Source: Tubiluchus corallicola (lineage: Eukaryota > Priapulida > Priapulimorpha > Priapulimorphida > Tubiluchidae). Taken from it: a stretch of DNA of 64,000 nt. A model generated the notes under the pieces. It was not told where the DNA came from. It searched no databases and saw only the letters and a list, made by a program, of their open reading frames with translations. Each line of letters starts with the position of its first letter. Position 1 is the stretch's first letter. A program made the translations under genes and the position numbers. The DNA lies in assembly GCA_030141605.1 (NCBI GenBank), contig JAQGDQ010000105.1, forward strand, positions 310,001 through 374,000, in the 5' to 3' direction. Below are positions 1-25,737 of the stretch, one piece after another.

Positions 1-3000
1 CTTTGCTTCGTTTCAAAGTGTTTTGCCGTGGTCTAATTGCGAATTCGAAAGAAGTACACCAGGTACGCAACAAGAAAAACCATAATTACAGATATAAAGA
101 CTTATATCTTTATATCTTTATAAGAAATCTTTATAAAGTTAATTGATATTTATGCATTTGTTGTTACTGCATACAGCTTTGCTATAAAATTTCAATTGGT
201 GGTCATCACTACGTGCTCCATTCAAGCCAACTGGAATTTTATAAAGTTAGCAAGTAATTAGTGTATTTAATGCGAGGATTAAGTCCTCTGCTGCAAAAAG
301 CCATTGAAGTTGTAATTCATTTAAGTTATTATGCTTGGCCAGTCGTGTCGACTCAGCTTTTATAAAGCTATTTTTTCTAGAAAATCTGTCCGATTAATAT
401 TTTAACCTCGCAGAGAATTTACATCATTCTTTTTAATGGCTAATGTTTGTAATGTTGGCTAGCAAATACAGGCCCTGTATACATGTCTATAGTTTCTGTA
501 TGTACATTTATTAGCAATTAAAAGATTTACCGTCATCATCATCATCTTCTTCTAGGCTCGTTGCATTATTTCAGCGGATAGGTGTTGGTGAGACAGTGGT
601 TTTTGGGATTACTGGCACCCATTATAACATGCTCATCATATGGACTTTGTGACATCAATTATTTCATTTGTGTTATAATGCTTGTATTCCAAAAATAGGC
701 AATAATCTTTTTGCAGTTGTAATTGTAATTGTATTGCATTGTATTTCAATTAATTGTCTTTGTAGTTTTTTATTGAGTATTAATTGTATTTTTAATACTT
801 ATCCAGAAAAATCTTTACTAGCTTATAAATCCCAACTCGTCCTCGTTTATTCTAATGCTCTACGCGCGCATGATGTTCACATAAGCTTATTTTTTAAAAT
901 TCAACGCCCCAAATTTTACTTTTATAGCCTGCTATGATCATGAATTAGCCAAGACTTGTACCGAGAATGGAGGATTGTTTTTCGAACAGCACTGCTACAA
1001 TGCAACTGAAGCCGAGTTGTACTCTATTACAAATGAAACACTAGCTAACGCCACACGCATATATCCAAGCCAAGAATATTTCAAGTAAGAACAAAAAATA
1101 ATTTTAGTTTCATTTTCGTGTATACAACTAAAGAAAAGTCACACATAAACCCACACAAATCTCATTATATGTATGAGAATAAGTGACACCAAAATCCTTA
1201 CTTACGGCAATCACATTAAGTCGAACTACTTACATCACATTATAGAATAAAATTAGTATTATTCTACACAGAGTACCTTATAGAGAATTTTCATCATTCT
1301 TTTTTATGGCTGACGTTTGTAATGGTGGCCTGCAAATAAAGGCCCCGTAGAAAAGTGTGTGGCTTCATCAACATCATCATCATTATCAACATGGTCATCA
1401 TCATCATCATCATAATCCTAATTGTTTTAGCTTCTGATGACATAAAAATGGCCTGGATATCTGATTGCATTTCTGAAAAATAAATCTTTGCACACTGCTA
1501 AACATTTACGTAACATTTTTAAACCACGTAAACATTGACACAACTTAACTTCCTTTTACAGCAATTTTGTACTCGACATGACAGAAGGGATTCACGATTT
1601 AGGGAAACAGAGATGGCAGCTGGTACTCTGTCTTCTTGGTGCTTGGTTAATTGTATTTTTCTGTCTTATCAAAGGTGTGAAGTCATCAGGCAAGGTACAA
1701 TTTATGATAGAAATATATAATAAGAAGGAAATAACACTGGACTAACTAATTAATAAAACTAACAATAGTAATCAAGTGTATCAAAGCATCGCTAGAATAA
1801 TAGTGTTTTTTTGCCCAACAGGTGGTGTACTTTACAGCATTATTTCCATATTTTGTGCTGACAACCTTGTTAATTCGTGGAGCTACGCTGATCGGTGCTG
1901 GCGAAGGAATAAAGTTCTACCTATTACCAAAGTGGCACAAGCTAAAGGAAGCATCCGTAATTATTTCTTACAACTACAACAACTAATTAAGACGAGCAAG
2001 TCCTCTGCGATACCACCACTGAAAACTCTGAACTTTTGTATTGAAATTCATCTTACTTTCCTATCAATATACGCACTACTGAATTTAGTATAAATGTTTC
2101 CATCAATTTTGCGCAACGTTCAATCGTGGTCACCAGGTATGTTATCAATGTAAAAAAGCCAAAATCAAGTCATATCTCTTGCGCTATACCTCGTTACCAT
2201 TAACCTCAATGCTCGTTTTCTACGTAGCATTACCATAAATTTCCTTTGTTTGATATCATTCTTTCAGCGTCTGACGTTCATGCACGTAATGTGTAATTAG
2301 AAAGTTTTTATTTTTCTGATTTCATCCGATAGTGTTGTTTTACATGATTTATAGTGCAGTAACAAACTTCTTTTTAGGTGTGGGGAGCTGCGGCAGAGCA
2401 AATTTTCTATTCTCTCGGTCCAGCTTGGGGAGGACTAATAACATTAGCTAGTTACAACAAATTTAACAATAACTGTTTCAGGTATGACAAAGTCTGTGGT
2501 TGGTATGCAAGACGTACGTAAATATTTATATTAACCTAAAGACGTTTGAATAAATGAAAAATACGGTTATTAACTAACAGCCATCTGCAGTAGTTGTAGC
2601 CACGACATTTCTTAATGATTGCAATTTTCGCAAAACTTCCTGCCTTGTTGTACTGATTTTGAAGGTAATCATAATTAATATTGTTGTGGATGATATTGAT
2701 TCATTTAGAGACACGCTGATTGTGTCACTGGGCAACTGCGGTACCAGCATCTACGCAGGATTCGCCATCTTCTCCATCTTGGGATTCATGGCACACGAAC
2801 TCGGTGCTGATGTTGAAGATGTTGTTGACAGCGGTAAATCTAACAGTGTAAATCACTATAATCCAAAGTTATCGGCATGCAATGTGTGATACCGTTACAA
2901 ACATCCATTCGATAATAATTTTAAAATTTGAAACTGATAGTTTATAAACTTTAAAATTTCGAATCACAGCAGACAAATATTAGTTTTTTTCATTTTAGGT

Positions 3001-5642
3001 CCAGGATTAGCGTTTGTTGCTTATCCAGAAGCTATTACTAGACTACCAGTATCACCTCTGTGGTCAGTCCTTTTCTTTCTCATGCTCATTACTTTAGGTT
3101 TGGACAGCCAGGTATATTAACATAGAGTTATTACCCACTTTATTGATAAAATTAAACAGCATGCTGTTGTTATAGAAGTGGTAACAGTACCCTAATTCAG
3201 ATATCCAAATCTTTTTCCAAATACTTAAAATTCTCATTTTTGTCTTGATCCCGTGACAGTGGACTGCTTTAGATGAATTTTTAACAAATGCCTGTTGTAG
3301 TTCCTGGATAACTAAAACAACATAAAATGCTTCCATCTGACAGTATCCACAGTATATATAAATCAGATATTTTAAGTTGTTTAAATTCGCTATATATTAA
3401 GTTATATTCACGCCATTATGTTTACTTCTGTGTAATTTGTGCTGTTGCTGCGAGCTTGCGACGACATGTGTAAGTTTCAGCAAGCTTCAATGCCGGTAAG
3501 GTCAGTGGCCGTTATAGTAGCCTTTTGTAATGAACTGCTTATTTTAGAGAAACAACCAGATATCCAAATTCTCACGGACAAAACAAACCAAGTCAGATAT
3601 GTCATGTTCAACTTGCTCATTGTTTCCGCTTTCTGACCTGTTTATCCGCCAATAGAGTTAGATGATAATTTTCCTGTGTTTCTCTTATAAACAACTTCAT
3701 TGTTTATCTAATGCATGGGATTCCTGAAAAATTTCTTACTTGTAGTTTACCATGATGGAAACGGTCACCACAGCCATCATGGACCATTTTACTAACTTGC
3801 GTAAACACAAGATTTGGGTTTTAACATTCTCCTGCACGCTATGGTTTGCACTTGGACTAACGATGACCTGTCAGGTAACTGGGCACATCATTTTTAAGTT
3901 CTGATGGACACTTATTCAAATCCAGACTCTTTTCATGCTTCCTATATCTTTAGACCCACCTTTGTTTCAAAAATTTAATATTAAATTATGTGTTCATCAT
4001 TCATTAGAAAAGAATCTAGAAGGAGTAAATTAAGAAATCTAACTATCAAAAATGTAAATTCTAAAAAAATAAAAAAATATTATTGCTGGTTTGATTTTGA
4101 AAATTCGTGATTTATTATTGATATGTACCATGGTGGTATTTTCATTATGGACTATTTTCCAGGGAGGCGTCTATGTCCTAGAATTGATAAACAGCTATGC
4201 CGCTGGTTGGTCTCTCATGATTTTAGCATTTTGTGAGTTATTAATTATTGGCTGGATATACGGTAAGTGCACTTTGTACGTGTTTAACTGTTACTGGGGT
4301 ACTGCTGAATCGCCAGTCGATGTAAAAATGTTTCTAAATCTTGTTGAAATATGCTTTTGATTGGCCATTGTTCTGTGTTTCTGTAAATGCATTTGATGGG
4401 CGAATATTATCATGCTAAGCTTTGTTTACACAAATGGCAATATAGTCGTAATATTTCCAGATTTTCCGAATTGCCTAAAACTCTCTAGACTTCTAGAAAC
4501 TCGCAGGTATGCACTAGACATTCAGAAAATGTTGACTCGTGCACCTCAGCTGTACTGGCAAATCATGTGGAAGTTTATCACTCCAGTAGCTTTAGTGGTG
4601 AGTAGTAACTACATGAAAAATAGCATCATCATGCTTATGGTCACACACCACCTCCACCAACACTATCAGTATCACCACCACCACCATTATCACCTCATCA
4701 TCATCATAGTCTTCTTCATCTCTTCCTTCATCATCATCATCATCATCAGCAGCAGCATCATCATCATCATCAGCAACAGCAGCAGCAGCATCATCATCAT
4801 CATCATCATCATTATCATCATCATCATCATCATCACCATCGGAATCAATATCATTATTACAGTTTGATTGACCCTTACTACAATATTCACCTACCACTGA
4901 ATGTGCTACAATAGCCTTTGCCATTAGTTCCACTCTTCCAGTTTTCATTAAAAATATTTTTTATTTTCTAGTTTGTATTGTTATTTTCTTGGATTGAATA
5001 CGAGCCGCTTACATATGAAAACTACGTGTATCCACCATGGGCTAATGCAGTAGGATGGCTACTGGCGCTGGCATCTGTCATAATGGTTCCTATTGGTGTT
5101 ATAATCAAAATATTTACTAGGAAGTCTGATGTAAGTTTAAGAGCGTATATGACCAACCAACTTATTCGTTTTTACTGATTTTCGAAAAAAATTTCTGCCC
5201 TTTCTGCCAACTTTCGACTTTAAACGTGTGGTGTCAAGATGCATTTTCGGTATAAGTTTTACTATAAGTGCTTACTCCTGAAAACCTGGTCTGAAGGAAC
5301 AGTTTCGACAACGTTGTAAATAACGGATCATTTTAAAAACTGATAATTAGGTTACACAGTATATCAAATTAGCCATAACCAACTATCTTTAGTTCTTCGT
5401 GGTGCAAGCGTATCAGCACTATGGATTTTTTGCCTAATTTGTTTGTTTGCTTGTTTGTTTTTCAGTCTTGGTTTAGTTTATTTCAAGCGACCTCAAACTG
5501 GGCACCTGCATCGGAAATGCGTGAAAGGAATGTCTCACTCCATGACGCTACAGAACTTAAATATCGGAAGGATTTGGCAGACGCCGCTTACGCGAATCCA
5601 GCAGCACCAAGTTCTCTTTACGAGTCACCTATCAGATTTTAA
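1..5642 (+). CDS. SLC6-family Na+/Cl- dependent amino-acid transporter, copy 1 (5' end outside window)
   Basis: Twelve exons, joined by GT-AG sites: 1-62 (partial), 928-1084, 1562-1694, 1822-1956, 2378-2481, 2709-2833, 2999-3111, 3746-3874, 4163-4262, 4461-4597, 4972-5130, 5466-5642 (stop TAA 5640-5642). They join in frame into about 510 residues, from the end of TM3 to the C-terminus. Visible family marks: the glycosylated second extracellular loop (NAT, NET, NAT sequons), TM6 [14 protein letters not shown]7 GNCGTS, TM8 YPEAITRLP and a later GGVYVLELI. The Gln and Ser in TM6 and the Asn and Ser in TM7 are the ones that bind chloride in this family, so chloride coupling is inferred. Nearest by eye to the glycine/proline branch; the substrate is unproven. 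It is a plasma-membrane symporter by family. Odd: exon 2378-2481 reads VWGAAAEQ where the other copies have VWGDAA. Exons 1 to 3 and the start of exon 4 lie to the left of the window. Confidence 0.93.
411..556. repeat. Dispersed repeat copy A, ending in a CAT/CTT microsatellite
   Basis: Bases 411-480 match 1281-1350 with 11 differences in 70 by direct comparison. Both are followed within about 60 bases by a CATCATCAT tract (here about 532-556). Lies in the intron after the first partial exon of SLC6 copy 1. Confidence 0.7.
1281..1420. repeat. Dispersed repeat copy B, ending in a CAT microsatellite
   Basis: Second copy of the element at 411-480, in the next intron of SLC6 copy 1. The unit contains CATCATTCTTTTTTATGGCT and GCAAATAAAGGCCCCGTA. 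The CAT tract spans about 1365-1420. Confidence 0.7.
4620..4856. repeat. CAT/CAC/CAG trinucleotide microsatellite
   Basis: Imperfect (CAT)n with CAC and CAG interruptions in the intron between exons 4461-4597 and 4972-5130 of copy 1. It opens long low-complexity frames on both strands (poly-Ile, poly-Asp, poly-Met) that are not genes. Confidence 0.95.
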
Positions 5643-6287
5643 AAAAGTAGTTACTTTCATGGAAGTGATGTCATGCAGATTTTCGCCGTCCGTGCCTGGA
5701 AGAAGAAGTTTATTTCACAAATATTCTTTAAGCAAATGCGTAGACATGCTTCGTTTTGTTATAGTCTATTATTTTTCAAGCCAAGTTTATAAGAAATCGT
5801 ACAAAATTGATGTGATAATTACTACACTTTTCAAAATTACCTATAGTACTATGCACAAATAGTTTAATGACCTTTTTTATAAACCGTTAAATATCAATTT
5901 GTTTAAAACTTAATTTGAATTTAACTACAAAACGTATTATTGTTGTTCTTTTAGCTTAACCTTTAGTTCTTTTACTTTTAACTTTGCAAGTCAAGTAGTA
6001 TTGTGCTGACAAACTAAACCAATATTTGAGCTTGGTGTTCAAGCAGGCAAGTTATGTAAACTATTGATGCGATCATGTAATGCAAAGGCTTGTTTCTAGC
6101 CAAACATTAAATTTTGCTATCAAGTAGCTTGGAATAAGTTGGTAACCTTGAACTGGGTTTTCCATTAGACTTTTCCGTGCATATACGTAGCAGCACTGAA
6201 CGAATAAGTGGTTAACTCAATGATATAAGAATTTATCAAGAAATAATCCCTAAAATTACCAATCTGCGACGTAACGCCTATAAAGTA

Positions 6288-6293
6288 AATAAA
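6288..6293 (+). promoter_or_regulatory. Candidate polyadenylation signal for SLC6 copy 1
   Basis: AATAAA 646 bases after the stop codon. In AT-rich sequence this is weak evidence. Confidence 0.25.
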
Positions 6294-6610
6294 AATTCCA
6301 TTACTGGCAGAAAGAACTGGAATACTGATTCTGTGCTTTACGTAACCCTTAGCCTACGTATTTTGTTTGCGTTTTACAGTATGGACTGTTTACATGGAAG
6401 GCCAGAATTAAAGTTCGACGCAAGGAATAGCATAAAACGCTCATAATGTTTTTTTTATTTAACTATTGCTTTTAAGCTTTTCATACTTTCGTTCTCGAAA
6501 TTTTTAAAATGATCAACAAGGCTGGTTTAAGCGGAAACTGTTCAAGTGCTATAGGTTAATATTTTACTGTTTTTCTTTTGGTAAAACAATTTTCAATTTT
6601 TCTTGCTGCT

Positions 6611-6662
6611 GTAGTAGTAGTAGTGGTAGTGGTATTGTTAGTGGTAGTAGTAGTAGTAGTGT
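6611..6662. repeat. TAG/TGG trinucleotide microsatellite
   Basis: Runs of GTAGTAGTAG and GTGGTA in the spacer between SLC6 copies 1 and 2. Confidence 0.9.
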
Positions 6663-7373
6663 AGTAATCAACAAAGAAAGCTACTCGCAGAAGAAACTGT
6701 GAAACGTTTGCATTATAAGACGTGCCTGGTAATGAGTCTTGAAATCGACGGTGATTTATTTGACCCACTTCAATTCTAGCAAGAAAAAGAATATAAATGT
6801 CCACCATCCTTAACGTTTTCTGCTTAGGAAGCATGAAACTCGCTTACTTCAAACTTACAGGACATAATTATAAACAAGTAAAAGTTGAAAACTTGCATGT
6901 TATTTTTTATATCTTAGATCTGTATCACAGTAACTGCTGACTGTGAACTATTTTTGTTCTTTCAAGATAGAGTCTAAAATACGAGTTTTTTCTCAGTAAA
7001 AGGCCCTATTGATCAAAATTGCTTTTTGAAATATTTAAATGTTAAATTACGTTAGGGCATACAGCGTATAGGGCATATGTGACTGGATATATCAGATTCT
7101 TCCATGAGAATTATTCCAATTGCTCGCGTTGTCGTATTCTTTACAATGATGTAAGAAAAGAATGGGGAAAAAGAAGCAAAGAAGGAAAAAGATGTAACAA
7201 CAGAACACACATAATATGGCTTACGGCATACTGAACATAGTGAATCAAGTTTGAGAAAATCAAAATAACAATGGAGTCCAGAGAATGTTACTTTTATTAA
7301 TCATTAACGTTTTATTACTTAATGTCGCAATAACATCAAGCAACTACATTAATAAGGACGTTTAGTAATTACC

Positions 7374-7665
7374 ATAATGATGATGACGATGAAGAAGGTG
7401 ATGGTGATGATAAGGTTAAGATGATGATGAAGACGACGATGATGATGATAATGATGATGACGAAGACGAAGACGAAGACGATGGACAGCGATGATGAAAA
7501 ATGGCGATGATGACAATGTGGCAATGAAGAAGATTATAATGCTAGATACGATGTTGATGATTATGATGACGATGATGATGATGATACAATGAAGACAGCA
7601 ACGTCGACGACGACGATCATGATAGTGACCACAATGATGACAACGACGACGAAGAAAAAAACTGA
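7374..7665. repeat. GAT/GAC/GAA trinucleotide microsatellite
   Basis: Imperfect GATGATGACGAAGACGAAGACG pattern over about 290 bases, 0.4 kb upstream of the first exon of SLC6 copy 2. The long minus-strand frame here is a product of the repeat. Confidence 0.9.
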
Positions 7666-8040
7666 AGTAATAACCGAACTTTCCAAGTGTTGAAACCAAA
7701 CAGGCAACACACTTATATATTGTGTAATCATTATAATAATTAAGCGTTTGAGATGTTTTAGACAGTAAAGTGGCTGTGTACATTATTGTATACAGCTATG
7801 CAACTGCTGAAATAAAAAGTGAAAACGAACTCCTCGAAACTGTTGCACAAAATCAGCTATTGCAAACAAGTCGCATTGTATGCGTGACTGAATTTATAAC
7901 TCCTTTCCGTTACCTGCTCATTTTGCAGAGAAACTTGGAGACACACGGTCACCAAACAGCTTGTTCACGTAATGTGTTATGTGTTTATGTGCGTGCAGAG
8001 TTCAAAAGTAATAAATAAATTCGGATAAGCAAAAACCAAA

Positions 8041-22493
<14,453 letters not shown>

Positions 22494-22679
22494 ATTTTTA
22501 AAATATCGTTTTCAACTATCCACATCTTTAAAATTTGCTTGATTTAATTGACGAGAAAATGGTAAAAGTGTTATATGATATAGTAGTCATTTATTTCTAA
22601 ACAGTACTTTATAAAATTGATCTAAGCAATTTAAATATTTACGTAAGAAGTTAGAAATGTACGGAAATACAGGAGGAAG

Positions 22680-22875
22680 AAAGATTACAAAGATTGTTAA
22701 AAATGTATTCATGAATCAGAATACTTGCATATACGTCTTTTGTGTCATCCCACAGGCCACAGGGATCAATATGGGTACAATTTTGTTTATTCTCCTCGTT
22801 AATGATATGTGTAATGTACTGGAATTGTTAAATTTATGCATTACTATAAACAGAATGAGCACAGAAAGACTGTAA
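22680..22875 (+). mobile_element. Reverse transcriptase remnant downstream of SLC6 copy 2
   Basis: Plus-strand frame reads CVIPQATGINMGTILFIL and LVNDMCNVLELLNLCI, which lines up with the common LINE RT block GVPQGSILGPLLFLLYVNDMCNVS. The key PQG is PQA and GPLLF is GTILF, and the YADD box after it is lost. It lies in the 3' flank of copy 2, 190 bases after the stop, and might be part of the 3' UTR. Confidence 0.5.
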
Positions 22876-23203
22876 CTTACCACATTAAATAAATAAAGTT
22901 CATGTATAAATTTCTTGAAGAACAATTTGACCATAAAACTTGCATAAAAATTTCGAATATGACAAAAGGATATTTTTAACTGATGTATAAGGAACTGTGA
23001 AAAACATTTTAGCATAACTTTAAATATAACTTTAAAAATGTAACCACAAAAACGACATGTTTTTTCTTCTTTCTATTAGCTGTCTACTGTTACGCATATC
23101 TTACTTTTATGAACAATTTACTCTTATTCTTACGTACATGTATTTTTAAGTAAACTGTATATGTGATCAATACTATATGTAAATAGTTTTTTAAAGTTTG
23201 CTG

Positions 23204-23209
23204 AATAAA
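23204..23209 (+). promoter_or_regulatory. Candidate polyadenylation signal for SLC6 copy 2
   Basis: AATAAA followed by TGTTATTTC, a U/GU-rich downstream context. Earlier AATAAA motifs at 22888 and 22892 are alternatives. Confidence 0.3.
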
Positions 23210-25728
23210 TGTTATTTCTATCAATAATGATGAAGAAACATTATTTCATCAGTTTCATAATTTTACGGTCATCATATGATAAGCTTCTTACAAGTTAGGA
23301 TTCTTGCTGTTATTTTTGTGTGGCAGTTGCTAGTTAATGGTATCTTAACTCTTTCACAAAACCTGTCTTTGTCCTCTGTCACTCTTTTAGAACTCTGAAA
23401 GATTTTTAATAACATAAATAACATAACAAAACTGTAATAAAACGATTTAAGAGAACAAACAAAAAATAGCTGATTATTTTTACTGTCTGACCTAATTTAA
23501 TCCTAAGTCCAATTAAAAGAATTAGACGTATCCTGACATATTCACGTAAGATAAGAAATGACGTTTGTGCCATTTCACTCTAAAGGCTTTATGCAGACAA
23601 ACACACGTTGAAGGTCCTCGTTATTAATTTTCTATAAAAGAGTTATAAACATGAAAGGAGCATTCGCCACTGTCTTCTTTTTTCTAGACAAGTTCTACTC
23701 AGTGTAAGACTAATCTTCAGAAAAGAACCCTTATTATGAAGGCATTAATATGATCTTGTGAGATCAGGAAGTGGAACACAGTGTCGGAGCCAAGACGGCG
23801 TTGTATTATAACAAAACTTCGCTACAAGCTTCTGTCCTCTACTCCGATTTGAGCAGTTTTCTCACTAAACATAAGGATAAATATACGGTAAAACCCAACA
23901 AAAAACAAGTAAGTCCATGCTTTTTTCCTGTTTTGAGACTAGGGAAAGTCGTGTATATATGTAATTTTGGTGGATTTTTTTCTGTTGTTACAATTGCAAG
24001 GCCCGTTGGAGAGGCTGAATGTAGGGAAGACGATCACTGCACATCCTTACCTTCACTATCACTGCTGACTTTACTATTGCAATAATGCCTTCCAATTTGC
24101 CGATAAATTTCCTATGAAATTCACTTTGTGATTTTACTTGCTTCATCGTTGACATAATCAAAATAGAAATATCCTGCCATGGACATCACAAGGCTGGTCT
24201 ATAAGTTTTTCTTGTGCTCAACAGGTGCCATAGTTATTAAGCCAATTACAAGCTAGAGTAAATGCGCTTCCTAACTACACAAACTGTGGTACAGAAAACT
24301 TTTTGCCTAGAGCCAGTCATGAAATTCAGTCAGTCAATTCATTAAATTCAGTTTTATTTGCACAAATACATACAATATACATTGGCAAAGCAATACACGT
24401 TTAATACTACATAAACCGAAAAAAATCATAATAGGCTGTGTGTAAAATTATTTTCATAAACAAATGTTAAGATATGGTATACTGATACTAAAATCACAGT
24501 TACATAAAAATTGTATAATTTAGCAATGGAAAAAGAAAACTGACTTCAAAGTAGTAGGTATCTGTACCAGCTTTTTAAATGAAAAATTATAAAAATAACA
24601 TAATGAAAGTTGAAAATAATTTGGTTAGAGTCTGCTGCCAAAGTGCTGATATCTTCTTTCTTAGGAATCGGAGTTATTGCTAAAGGTTTTTTGCATTGAT
24701 GCCATAGATGTATAGATTGTAAAATGAAAACCTACCTGAAAAAACAAAGAAACAGTATTAAAAACGAAGCTTACAAAATACAACGAAAGAGTATTAAAAA
24801 CAATTAACAACTATACATTCGATGATCGCTCTTATGGACCATCGCGTTACAGACAGTCATGTAGAAAAAAATACCTTAAAAACTTGTTTTTCCCGCACTA
24901 GTTTCCTTACAAAAAAGTTTTTTACTGTTAGCATCAAGGGCAAATAATGCTGTACAAAGCTAATAGAAAGTAATTCAAGCGTGCAGGATAATAACAGATT
25001 TAGGTAATCATCAACTAATTTGATGTAGATCATTGTGTGCGCCTCGTGTTTTGTGAAAACGCTATTGATAACCTTGAACTGACGGTTTTTTGGAAAGCAT
25101 ACTGAGCCACAGAAACGCGAAAGTGCCATTTTCATGTTAAAAGAAATTCTTTGGCCTCAGGCTGTCAGTCACAAGCTACAGTAAATAAGCGCTCACTTGC
25201 CATATTTAACAGAGAAAGCCTCTTTATAAAATTGAATTCTTGACACAGAATTTTTAGCTCCGTTTCCATCATTTTAGCAATTTAATATTATAAATGTGTC
25301 GGAAATATTACGACATGTTTTTTTATTCTACAGGTGAACTCACCTGTATATGTGAATTAATTATAACTTGTTTTAGGGCAAGCTATTTTGCATTTGCTTT
25401 GTCTTTAGCCAATAGACCTAGTATAAGCAATCGTAGGTTTTTAATTCCCTTTTTCTTAATGCTTTATAACGCAGGTTGATGATGACTGACATAAATATTT
25501 GCAATAAAAACTGACCCCTTTGTTGATCAAGAATGCAGTAGCCCATGCAGTACTTAAACATCCTACATGGATTGGTAGCTTTGAGCGTACCTCTCTTATG
25601 ATAATCTGTGTGTATAGCCTGCAGACATCGTAGTGTGCTAATCATTAGTGTGACTTCTAAGGTGTTCTAAGATTATTATTCTTGTGCGGAGTGCAGTGCT
25701 TTTCGAGAAAATAATCGAATACGACAAA

Positions 25729-25737
25729 ATGAGCCAA
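25729..25737 (+). CDS. Micro-exon 1 of SLC6 copy 3 (Met-Ser-Gln)
   Basis: ATGAGCCAA followed by the donor GTAGGC, with A at -3 (ACGACAAA before ATG). It splices to 27039 to read [17 protein letters not shown]. The second exon itself has no in-frame Met before MEG, so an upstream start is needed for the conserved N-terminus. Same length, phase and third residue (Gln) as the first exon of copy 2. Confidence 0.7.

Larger units (their letters stand above)
5643..8040. other. Spacer between SLC6 copies 1 and 2
   Basis: Holds the presumed 3' UTR of copy 1, two trinucleotide microsatellites and the presumed promoter and 5' UTR of copy 2. No further exon recognised. The 144-residue minus-strand frame at 7349-7783 comes from the microsatellite. 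Confidence 0.6.
22494..25728. other. Spacer between SLC6 copies 2 and 3
   Basis: Apart from the RT remnant at 22680-22875 and the candidate polyadenylation signal I see no feature. A frame with no ATG at 23771-24085, which ends its first part at a donor-like CAA|GTAAGT near 23908, was considered as a non-coding first exon but has no support. Confidence 0.5.

Noticed and set aside
4412-4948. Long open frames on both strands (poly-Ile/His on plus, poly-Asp or poly-Met on minus)
   Set aside because: They are created by the CAT microsatellite. Only 4461-4597 within them is a real exon of SLC6 copy 1.
5443-5862. 139-residue plus-strand frame overlapping the last exon of copy 1
   Set aside because: Out-of-frame shadow of the exon 5466-5642, which has clear homology to the other copies.
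7349-7783. 144-residue minus-strand frame rich in His, Arg and Ile
   Set aside because: Derives from the GAT/GAC microsatellite.
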